A stretch of 14,210 nucleotides of DNA from Holosporales bacterium (GTDB taxonomy: Bacteria > Pseudomonadota > Alphaproteobacteria > RUG11792), in assembly GCA_031266385.1 (NCBI GenBank), contig JAISBC010000067.1, positions 1 to 14,210 of the forward strand. Reading direction: 5' to 3'. A program made the position numbers and the translations under genes. The notes under the pieces are model-generated. The model made no database searches and was not told where the DNA came from. It saw nothing but the letters and a program-made list of their open reading frames with translations. Within the stretch, counting starts at the first letter, position 1; every line of letters begins with the position of its first letter. Below are positions 1 to 6,516 of this stretch, piece after piece.

Positions 1-266
1 CACGTTTAATCTGTACACATATTAGAGAGGTACAACGGATTGAGAAGATGAGTTGAATAATTGTTGGAGTTCGTATGGTACATGAATTATGGGAGTGTTT
101 CCAATTTGTGGGGTGCTGAACCTGCGGATCATATTGGCAGAGTTTTGGAGGTATGAGCACTGTCTCCCCAGTGAAAGACTTTATACAGAAGAAAAAATAA
201 GTTTACTTTAAAGCATGAAAATAATACAATCGCCAACAAAAAATGAAGTCAAGTCGGTAAGAGCAC
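1..266. other. Left-edge stretch without a convincing gene
   Basis: No convincing gene was found. Several short open frames exist: 89-211 on the plus strand (40 codons) and 22-132 on the minus strand (36 codons). Neither has a ribosome binding site, a recognisable motif or a hydrophobic signal. The only feature with some support is a possible promoter at 202-230 ahead of the secreted-protein gene. The stretch may be decayed accessory DNA, but no ancestral gene could be identified. Confidence 0.4.
202..230 (+). promoter_or_regulatory. Possible sigma70-type promoter for the 267-1037 gene
   Basis: A -35-like TTTACT (202-207) and a -10-like TACAAT (225-230) are separated by 17 bases. The -10 matches the consensus at 5 of 6 positions and the -35 at 4 of 6. 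Transcription would start near 237, about 30 bases before the ATG. Assigned by eye in A/T-rich DNA, so a chance match is possible. Confidence 0.35.
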
Positions 267-1037
267 ATGCCAAATACACACACGGGTAGCATCCAGACAG
301 TAATCAAAAAGGTCTTAGCTATTGGATTCATACTCCTTACATCACTACTAATGCCTCAAGGGCATGCAGCACTGCCATTATCCGTTCTCCGCCCAGAATG
401 TGGATCCCCAAGAGACCTGCGAGATTCGGTATACTTCCCACAAGTAATCAATCACTTGCCATTCACCAAGGCACACAATACACAATGGATGGCCATATTG
501 ACACTCCAATCGATAGCAATATTTAATTTCCTGGCTCAAGCAGGCCCCACCAGCAATGACCCAAATATCCTGGAATTGCTGATGCTATCCACTATACATA
601 TGCAAGCAAAGATCGGCACCAGTTCAGCTGATCGCAAGTTTAGGACAGGAAAACCATTTAACCCCGCCCCAATCATCGTCACATTCCTGGAAAGTCAGGC
701 AGCGTGCCAACGCATGGTAGAGTTATACCCAAGCGAACTGGCCAGGTTGGCACCGAACCTCCAACCTAATCAGTCACCACACCCAACAAGACGAGAAGAA
801 TCTCCACGCCGCCAGGCAGACGAGCCCCCGAAGCCAGTTCGTAGACCTCCGCATGCTTCCCCAACAGCTCAGCTTCCTAGAAGACTAGACGAAGAGGCCC
901 CTAGACGCCGGGCCGTAGAGCCACCGCATACAGAGGGTAGACCTCCGAATGCTTCAACAACATCTCCGACTCCCCGAAAACGAGCAGAATCCCCTCACCC
1001 TACCGGCCTCTCCAGGCGCCACCATAGGCCACATTAG
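267..1037 (+). CDS. Orphan secreted protein with Pro/Arg-rich repeat tail
   Basis: A 256-residue protein of unknown function. Residues 1-35 look like a Sec signal peptide: a basic Lys-Lys at 14-15, a hydrophobic run LAIGFILLTSLLM (17-29) and a likely cleavage site near GHA-A (32-35). Residues 36-165 form a globular-looking part with hydrophobic helices and two cysteines (Cys45, Cys147). From about residue 170 to the end the protein is low-complexity, rich in Pro, Arg and Glu. It contains two diverged repeat units, 175-204 and 205-236, each of the form RR..EE.PRR.A.EPP....RPP.AS, plus a partial third (RKRAESPHP). The ATG at 267 has only a weak upstream AAGAG. Codon use leans to C and A (CCA, ACA, CAC), unlike rsh next door. 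It could be an exported effector or surface protein; no family was recognised. The signal peptide is the best-supported part. Confidence 0.6.
   Translation: MPNTHTGSIQTVIKKVLAIGFILLTSLLMPQGHAALPLSVLRPECGSPRDLRDSVYFPQVINHLPFTKAHNTQWMAILTLQSIAIFNFLAQAGPTSNDPNILELLMLSTIHMQAKIGTSSADRKFRTGKPFNPAPIIVTFLESQAACQRMVELYPSELARLAPNLQPNQSPHPTRREESPRRQADEPPKPVRRPPHASPTAQLPRRLDEEAPRRRAVEPPHTEGRPPNASTTSPTPRKRAESPHPTGLSRRHHRPH
789..974 (+). repeat. Two diverged tandem repeats coding the Pro/Arg tail
   Basis: Two in-frame units of about 90 and 96 bases (789-878 and 879-974) encode related 30- and 32-residue peptides with the shared pattern PRR.A.EPP followed by RPP.AS. The DNA copies have diverged more than the peptides, so this is an old in-frame duplication rather than a fresh tandem repeat. 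A third, partial unit begins at 975. Confidence 0.55.
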
Positions 1038-1180
1038 GTCTGAAGACAGAGATCCTCTACTATTCGGAGAGTGGAGAATCCTCCAGTTCCTCTTAATGTA
1101 TCCAGATGGACGCCATCACGTTTCGGTATGTGTTCCTAATAAGAGTTTCGTGATTCTCGACTCGGATTGTGGTGCATCGT

Positions 1181-1250
1181 AAAAAAAATGCTAGGAGGGA
1201 ATTGCGTATCGTCGCTCTGGGATTTTGCCCTCTCCCTCATCCATTTTTTT
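1181..1250. terminator. Possible weak, bidirectional terminator
   Basis: Arms GAGGGA (1195-1200) and TCCCTC (1233-1238) can pair, with a small inner GGG/CCC pairing (1219-1221 with 1228-1230). A run of eight A lies just before the stem (1181-1188) and a run of seven T just after it (1244-1250). The layout suits termination in either direction, but the stem is short and the T run starts 5 bases after it. Confidence 0.25.
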
Positions 1251-1325
1251 ATTTTAGGCCTCACAATATTCCTCTCTCTGTTTACGACCACTGAGCAACA
1301 GATAGGAGATTACAAGAATCTGTAA
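1188..1325 (+). CDS. Possible small membrane peptide (45 aa)
   Basis: An ATG at 1188 opens a 45-codon frame ending TAA at 1323-1325. The predicted peptide has one clear hydrophobic segment, about residues 13-32 (FALSLIHFFILGLTIFLSLF), followed by a polar C-terminus ending GDYKNL. This is the shape of a single-span small membrane protein. Against it: no ribosome binding site (the ATG sits directly after a run of A), no recognised homologue, and overlap with a possible terminator. It may be a chance frame in T-rich DNA. Confidence 0.2.
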   Translation: MLGGNCVSSLWDFALSLIHFFILGLTIFLSLFTTTEQQIGDYKNL

Positions 1326-1618
1326 GGATGATTCGGAAACCTCGTTGTTATCTCGCTAGATTCAACTGTAATAATTTTCCACCTCTTATAACTTGAAAGA
1401 ACTTACTCCTATGGAGTACATCAACAGAACTCTAGATGCCTTCAGTTCAGCCTCATATCAAGTGGAATTGTGCAAATGTAAAAAAGTCGGCATCAGGACG
1501 GATGAAAGGAAGATGATATGGAAGAGGTCTATTATTAAAATTTGTGGGAATTTCACACTACAACGTTCTACAATATTTTTGTGGGCCTACAGTTCCTGGT
1601 TTTTTCCCAGAGGCGAAA

Positions 1619-3751
1619 TTGATCACGCCACAAGAGGTCGCTTCCAGATTCATGGCATACTCCAAAAATGTGGATGCCGATCTAATCGAGCGGGCCTTCA
1701 TATTCGCCATCGATCGGCATGGGACGCAGCTTCGAGAGTCTGGAGACCCGTTCTTTTCGCATCCAATCGAGGTCGCCGAAATCCTGATCTCTCTAAAGAT
1801 GGATCAGGAGACTGTGATCGCCGGCCTGTTACACGATACTGTCGAAGATACCAATACGACAATCGCAGAAATTGAGGAAAATTTTGGTTCCGGAATCGCC
1901 AGGATAGTTGATGGTGTCACGAAGTTATCTCAATTCGAAAGTGGTCCTCTCGCCGTAAAACAGACGGAGAATTTTAAAAAGCTACTAATATCGGCTGCCT
2001 CTGATATCAGGGTTCTCATCATTAAATTGGCCGATCGCCTTCATAACATGCGGACTCTGCGATACAAGAAAAGGGAAGATAAGAGGAAGTTGATAGCGAA
2101 GGAGACCCTGGAGGTATATGCTCCACTCGCTGAAAGGGTCGGGATTACCAGCATCAGGGATGAGCTGCAGAATACCGCATTTCTGGAGCTATATCCAGAA
2201 ATCTATAATTCCATCAAGTTCAGATTAAAGAATCTTTACGATTCATCAGAAGAGATAATTAATACGATAACAGACAAACTCTATGAACTGGCCAAAAGTG
2301 TTGATATCGATTGCTCGATTACCGGGCGGATGAAGAGCCCATATTCGATCTGGAGCAAGATGAATATCCGAAATATCTCATTCGAACAATTATCGGATAT
2401 CATGGCCTTTAGAATCATAGTAAGCAGTATTCAGCAATGTTATCAAACCCTCGGATGCATCCACAGAAATTATCTCGTCATCCCTGGGCGATTCAGAGAT
2501 TATATTAGTACCCCCAAGAATAACAGTTATCAGTCGTTACATACCTGCGTCATAGGGCCGATCAATAAGCGAATCGAAATACAAATCAGAACGAAGGATA
2601 TGCACGACGTCGCTGAATATGGGATCGCTGCTCACTGGGACTATAAGGAGAGGGGGCCAAAATCACAGAGGTCTGAGGAGCAGAAATGGCTCAAGAGCCT
2701 CGTCAAAATCCTGGAAAATACTTCCGGAATGGATGAATTTTTGGAAAATTCTAAGACTGAAATCCTGGCGGATCATATTTTTTGTATTACTCCGAAGGGG
2801 GCTATTATTTCGCTTCCTATCGGATCATCTGCTCTGGATTTCGCCTATGCCATTCATTCCGGTGTTGGTAATCACGCCGTTAGCGCCAAGATTAACGGAC
2901 AGGCAGCTCACCTAAAAACTATCCTCTCGAATGGTGATCAGGTCGACATCACGACCGATCAGAATCATGTCCCAAAGCCACACTGGGAAGAGTATGTCAT
3001 ATCCATGAAGGCCAAGGTAAGTCTGAGAAAGGCAATCAACGGAATCGAAAAAGAAAAAATCGAAATGATAGGGAAGAGTGTTTTTGACGATTTTTTCAAG
3101 AAGGTTAATAGGGTCATTTCTGAGGATGACATAAACCGCATGGTATCCAAGTTGAAGTTCGACAGTAAGGTCGGGATGTTCCAGGCCATCGGTAACGGTT
3201 CGATTCATATAAAGGAAATTTTGGCGTGTTATAATTCTGTCTGCCATGGGGAGAGTATAGAGCTCCTCAAGCCCGCCGAGAGTAAAGATGGGTCCGAGCA
3301 ATTCCCGATCGTCAGCATCCAGAAAGAAAATGTTTTGCAGGTCGCTTGTTGTTCTCCAGTTCCGGGGGATAAGATCGTCGGGGTAATCCTGGAGAATCAG
3401 GGAATCGAAATTCATATAGATGAATGCAATATACTTCCAGAAAGATCTGCGATTCAGAATGCGAGAGTAATCGAGTTATCGTGGACAAAATCGGCTTTCG
3501 AGGAATCGCGGAGATATCTCACGAAAATATCGCTGGTGACAATCCACGAGCCTGGAAATTTGTCGAAGATCGCTGGGATTATCGAGGACAGAGGAGCAGC
3601 CATTATCAATCTGAAAATTGGAGAAAAAATGGATAACTTCGTGAAGCTTTATCTTGAGATAGAGGTCCACGATATTACGCAACTGACGATTATTCTAGCG
3701 AATCTCAAGAAGGCAAAATTCACTCACGGAATAACGAGGGCTTGGAAATAA
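1619..3751 (+). CDS. rsh: Bifunctional (p)ppGpp synthetase/hydrolase (RelA/SpoT family)
   Basis: A full-length Rsh enzyme that makes and degrades the alarmone (p)ppGpp. Using the start at 1619 (710 residues), the N-terminal HD hydrolase domain carries FSHPIEV and the metal-binding HDTVED (His72-Asp73), so hydrolase activity should be intact. The synthetase domain follows, with GRMKSPYSIWSKM, DIMAFRIIV, YQSLHT and the EIQIRT..MH..AEYGIAAHW block. Its activity-class motif reads RFRD, a conservative variant of the RXKD typical of bifunctional enzymes. Next come a TGS domain (DHIFCITPKG...), a conserved-cysteine region (ACCSPVPGD) and a C-terminal ACT domain. Start choice: TTG at 1619 has AGAGG five bases upstream (1609-1613) and gives the family N-terminus. 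A GTG at 1544 would add 25 unlikely residues. The gene converges on lpxK with 17 bases between stop codons. Confidence 0.95.
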   Translation: MITPQEVASRFMAYSKNVDADLIERAFIFAIDRHGTQLRESGDPFFSHPIEVAEILISLKMDQETVIAGLLHDTVEDTNTTIAEIEENFGSGIARIVDGVTKLSQFESGPLAVKQTENFKKLLISAASDIRVLIIKLADRLHNMRTLRYKKREDKRKLIAKETLEVYAPLAERVGITSIRDELQNTAFLELYPEIYNSIKFRLKNLYDSSEEIINTITDKLYELAKSVDIDCSITGRMKSPYSIWSKMNIRNISFEQLSDIMAFRIIVSSIQQCYQTLGCIHRNYLVIPGRFRDYISTPKNNSYQSLHTCVIGPINKRIEIQIRTKDMHDVAEYGIAAHWDYKERGPKSQRSEEQKWLKSLVKILENTSGMDEFLENSKTEILADHIFCITPKGAIISLPIGSSALDFAYAIHSGVGNHAVSAKINGQAAHLKTILSNGDQVDITTDQNHVPKPHWEEYVISMKAKVSLRKAINGIEKEKIEMIGKSVFDDFFKKVNRVISEDDINRMVSKLKFDSKVGMFQAIGNGSIHIKEILACYNSVCHGESIELLKPAESKDGSEQFPIVSIQKENVLQVACCSPVPGDKIVGVILENQGIEIHIDECNILPERSAIQNARVIELSWTKSAFEESRRYLTKISLVTIHEPGNLSKIAGIIEDRGAAIINLKIGEKMDNFVKLYLEIEVHDITQLTIILANLKKAKFTHGITRAWK

Positions 3752-3768
3752 AGTTACCGCTGAGCTTC

Positions 3769-4770
3769 CTATTTCTTCCAATTATTTACTGCTTTTTCCA
3801 GGAAATCTGGTAGCAAATCGTCCTCCAGGTGCAATTTAATGCTAATCACCGTCATTTCGTGTTTAAAGACGTCGGGGACTTTAACGTAATCCTTCATCGT
3901 CGTCACCAATATGGCGCCCATATTTTTTGCTGCCTTAATTAGCTTCTGCGATTCGGTTATCGTGTATGGATGATGATCCGCGAAGGCTATGAAATCTCTG
4001 ACGTTAAGTCCTATTTCATCCAACGTTTTCCTGAATTTTTCTGGATATCCGAGACCGCAAAATCCAATCACGTTGCTGTTATCCTCAAATTTACGATTGC
4101 CAACGACTTTCATCTTCGCATGACATATCGGGATATTCGGTCTAATCCGGCGAATTCTGTCGTCCAATTGTTCATCCCTCTCTCCGATGATTAGGACGAC
4201 ATCGGATTTCTTGAGCCCAGATTCGATCGTTTCTCTCAGCGGGCCCGCCGGGAACAGCCTTTCATTGCCAAATTTTTGCCCAGAATCGACGACCAAGATC
4301 CTAAAATCCTGCACGAGGGAATTATTCTGAAATCCATCATCTATGACGAGGACATTGGCTCCCGCCAGGATTGCGGCCCGAGCAGAATTGAGCCGATTCT
4401 TCCCGATCCAGGTCGGGGCGACATTGGCCGAAAGGAGGGCCTCATCCCCAACCTGGAGATAGGAATGCATCGTCGGATCGACCCGTACCACATTCTTGAG
4501 GTATCCCCCGTATCCGGAGGAAATGATATGAGGATTATGTTCAAAGCTCTTCAGGATATCACAAACCAATTCAACCGTCGGAGTCTTTCCGGCTCCACCG
4601 ACGACCACGTTTCCGACACAAATTACGGGGACCGTCGTTCCCTCTGGGATCGTATTATTCATCCTCACGGATGAGATGAGCGAATACACCTTCGAGAGAG
4701 GAGACAACGCCCTCACAAGAAAGCCGTCGTCCCTGCGCCAAAAACTAGGGGATTTCAACATCTTAAACAC
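3769..4770 (-). CDS. lpxK: Tetraacyldisaccharide 4'-kinase LpxK
   Basis: Inner-membrane-associated kinase that phosphorylates the 4' position of the tetraacyldisaccharide 1-phosphate lipid A precursor, giving lipid IVA. The 333-residue length is normal. Visible family features are the P-loop GNVVVGGAGKTPT (53-65), IDDGFQN (143-149), LFPAGPLRE (172-180), GFCGLGYPEKF (246-256), FADHHPYT (273-280) and TTMKDYVK (300-307). The start is GTG at 4770 (AAGG nine bases upstream) or ATG at 4761, three codons in; the sequence does not decide between them. It follows tRNA-Tyr and tRNA-Gly on the same strand, only 42 bases after the tRNA-Gly 3' end, with no visible promoter between. It probably shares their transcript. 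The gene implies that a lipid A-containing outer membrane is made. No other lipid A gene is in the window. Confidence 0.95.
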   Translation of the reverse strand: MFKMLKSPSFWRRDDGFLVRALSPLSKVYSLISSVRMNNTIPEGTTVPVICVGNVVVGGAGKTPTVELVCDILKSFEHNPHIISSGYGGYLKNVVRVDPTMHSYLQVGDEALLSANVAPTWIGKNRLNSARAAILAGANVLVIDDGFQNNSLVQDFRILVVDSGQKFGNERLFPAGPLRETIESGLKKSDVVLIIGERDEQLDDRIRRIRPNIPICHAKMKVVGNRKFEDNSNVIGFCGLGYPEKFRKTLDEIGLNVRDFIAFADHHPYTITESQKLIKAAKNMGAILVTTMKDYVKVPDVFKHEMTVISIKLHLEDDLLPDFLEKAVNNWKK

Positions 4771-4812
4771 AACGAAAAACCTTAAAACTCATCTCTTAGA
4801 AGACTATCTTTT

Positions 4813-4886
4813 TGGAGCGGGTGATGGGAATCGGACCCACGTAGCCAGCTTGGAAGGCTGGGGCTTTACCATTAAGCTACACCCGC
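4813..4886 (-). tRNA. tRNA-Gly(TCC)
   Basis: A 74-base tRNA gene with encoded CCA (minus-strand 3' end at 4813). The acceptor stem is GCGGGTG paired with CACCCGC. The anticodon stem-loop is CCAGC CTTCCAA GCTGG, giving anticodon TCC for GGA/GGG codons. The T arm reads GTGGGTCCGATTCCCAT. It lies 14 bases downstream of tRNA-Tyr and is presumably processed from the same precursor. Confidence 0.97.
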
Positions 4887-4900
4887 TTCGTATTTTTATT

Positions 4901-4986
4901 TGGTGGAAGGGGTAAGATTCGAACTTACGTAGACTAACGTCGGCAGATTTACAGTCTGCTGCCTTTAACCACTCGGCCACCCTTCC
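4901..4986 (-). tRNA. tRNA-Tyr(GTA)
   Basis: An 86-base class II tRNA gene with encoded CCA (4901-4903 as TGG on the plus strand). The acceptor stem is GGAAGGG paired with CCCTTCC. The anticodon loop CTGTAAA gives GTA. A long variable arm lies between the anticodon and T arms, as expected for bacterial tRNA-Tyr. It is the first gene of the tRNA-Tyr, tRNA-Gly, lpxK run and sits 16 bases downstream of a well-formed promoter. Confidence 0.97.
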
Positions 4987-5002
4987 AGTCAACATAGAAG
5001 CC

Positions 5003-5032
5003 ATTCTAAGGCACAGCAACCCCGCTTGTCAA
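5003..5032 (-). promoter_or_regulatory. Promoter for tRNA-Tyr, tRNA-Gly and probably lpxK
   Basis: On the minus strand a perfect TTGACA -35 box (5027-5032) and a TAGAAT -10 box (5003-5008, 5 of 6 to consensus) are separated by 18 bases. Transcription would start about 10 bases before the tRNA-Tyr 5' end at 4986. This is the best-matching promoter in the window. Confidence 0.75.
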
Positions 5033-5102
5033 CGGCATTTTTGTTTTGAACGAGCCTCCAAAACCCTATCAGAGACGTATCTTTTCCCGGGATTTAATTC
5101 GT

Positions 5103-5131
5103 TTGGATACTCATTTGCATTATGCTACATT
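5103..5131 (+). promoter_or_regulatory. Likely promoter for the MATE transporter gene
   Basis: TTGGAT (5103-5108) and TACATT (5126-5131) are separated by 17 bases, with a TGC directly before the -10 that suits an extended -10. The ATG of the transporter is 38 bases downstream of the -10. It faces away from the tRNA-Tyr promoter, so the 183-base gap 4987-5169 is a divergent promoter region. Confidence 0.5.
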
Positions 5132-5169
5132 GATCCGTCGCTCTGAATGGGTAGGTGTGGCTGTAACCT

Positions 5170-6516
5170 ATGGAATTTCCTTGTGGTTACGATGATAAGA
5201 TAGGTGTTCGAGATGTCCTCAGGATATCTCTGCCGATGATGATCTCATCCCTATCATCTCATTTTATGATCATACTGGATCAGCTGGTTTTAGCGCGATT
5301 TTCGATCAACGCTATGACGGGGGTAGCTTCGGCGACCGTCTGGTGCTCAGCCTTTCAGTTTTCAATAACTACGATCACGATGGTGGCGAGCGCCTTTGTT
5401 GGCCAATACAACGGAGCAAAAAGATTCCACCTAACTGGGACTCCGGTTTGGCAGATGATCTGGTTCTCCCTGTCTCTATTCGTCTTTACGATTCCGTTTT
5501 CACAGGTTGGCGGGCGATATTGTATTCCACCGCTTCTATCTCAACACGGCCTCCCATACTTCGAGACGATAATCTGCTTCACTCCGATCTGTGGAATCTG
5601 CCAGGCCTTATCGAGTTTCTTCGTGGCGGTTGGTCGCGGGATCCTCGTTACCGTCTCAATTCTTGTGGCGAATGTCGTTAATGTCGTCCTCGATATCATC
5701 CTCGTCTTCGGATACTTTGGAATGGATAGATTTACTGGGAGTCGAGGAGCAGCCATCGGAACGGTCATCGCCTGGTTCGTGAATTGCTGTATTTTGTCTC
5801 TATTTTTTTTCAAGCGAAATATTCGTGAAAAATACTGTACCACTAACTGTAAATTTCATTTTCAGGAACTTGCTGGATATTTGAAACTAGGAGCCGCCGG
5901 TGGAGTTGGTCATATCTGTGAAATGTTGGCCTGGGGTGTTATTTACTATACTCTCGCTACGGTCGGGACGGATGTCGCGATGATTCAATCGATCGCGGTC
6001 TCTGTGAATGTATTTCTAGCGTTCGTTGTTTCGGGGCTGGAAAAGGGAGTCATGTCGATTACGGCAAATCTTTTGGGGGCCGGAATAACGCATCAGACGG
6101 CGACCCTGATAAAAAAAGGAATTACTATTCACCTAACCTTTACGGCCATCGTATCGATCGTATTTCTGTTTGCCCCAGAAATAATTACTCAAAACTTTAT
6201 AAGATTTGAAATCGATGAATCATTGCTGCGAGAGACTCACCTAATCCTTAGATTTGTGTTATTATATTTCATGATAGACGGAATATGCTGGGTAATAGCG
6301 GGAGCCTTAGAGGCCGGGGGAGATTTTGGATTTACCATGGGGGCTATCGCGATATATATCTGGTCCATCGTCACTATCCCGTCCTTCATCCTGGCTAAGA
6401 CCGGACATTTGAATGCCCGATTAACGTGGTCCCTCCTGATCATCGCCATATCGACAATATCGTATGTTTTGTATGGCCGCTTTAAATCCGGAAAATGGAT
6501 GCACATTAGGGTGTAG
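5170..6516 (+). CDS. MATE-family multidrug/metabolite exporter
   Basis: A 448-residue polytopic membrane protein of the MATE (NorM/DinF) family, cation-coupled antiporters that export cationic drugs or metabolites. The sequence shows about 12 hydrophobic segments arranged as two similar halves. Typical signatures are VGQYNGAKR (77-85) in the first half, NVVLDIILVFG (171-181) at the end of that half, and ANLLGAG (309-315) at the matching place in the second half. An aspartate in the first helix region (Asp37) is where many MATE proteins carry a functional acidic residue. The start at 5170 gives a short cytoplasmic N-terminus of about 15 residues; the ribosome binding site is weak. A promoter is visible upstream. 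The last 11 bases overlap the end of comEC on the opposite strand. The substrate cannot be told from sequence. Confidence 0.92.
   Translation: MEFPCGYDDKIGVRDVLRISLPMMISSLSSHFMIILDQLVLARFSINAMTGVASATVWCSAFQFSITTITMVASAFVGQYNGAKRFHLTGTPVWQMIWFSLSLFVFTIPFSQVGGRYCIPPLLSQHGLPYFETIICFTPICGICQALSSFFVAVGRGILVTVSILVANVVNVVLDIILVFGYFGMDRFTGSRGAAIGTVIAWFVNCCILSLFFFKRNIREKYCTTNCKFHFQELAGYLKLGAAGGVGHICEMLAWGVIYYTLATVGTDVAMIQSIAVSVNVFLAFVVSGLEKGVMSITANLLGAGITHQTATLIKKGITIHLTFTAIVSIVFLFAPEIITQNFIRFEIDESLLRETHLILRFVLLYFMIDGICWVIAGALEAGGDFGFTMGAIAIYIWSIVTIPSFILAKTGHLNARLTWSLLIIAISTISYVLYGRFKSGKWMHIRV

Larger units (their letters stand above)
1038..1618. other. Gene-poor stretch upstream of rsh
   Basis: About 580 bases with no confident gene. 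It contains an open frame continuing past the end of the upstream gene in another phase (to 1182), a possible 45-residue membrane peptide at 1188-1325, and a possible terminator at 1181-1250 that would overlap it. rpoZ, which often precedes rsh in proteobacteria, is not present. No convincing sigma70 promoter for rsh was found by eye. Confidence 0.4.

Noticed and set aside
89..211. 40-codon plus-strand frame near the left edge
   Set aside because: No ribosome binding site or recognisable motif, and the other two plus phases are equally readable, so there is no coding signal.
1393..1875. 160-codon plus-strand ORF starting TTG upstream of rsh
   Set aside because: More than half lies inside rsh in another phase, there is no ribosome binding site, and the product is Cys/Arg-rich with no motif.
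2912..3415. 167-codon minus-strand ORF inside rsh
   Set aside because: It is fully antisense to the TGS and following region of rsh, which is clearly coding; no independent support.
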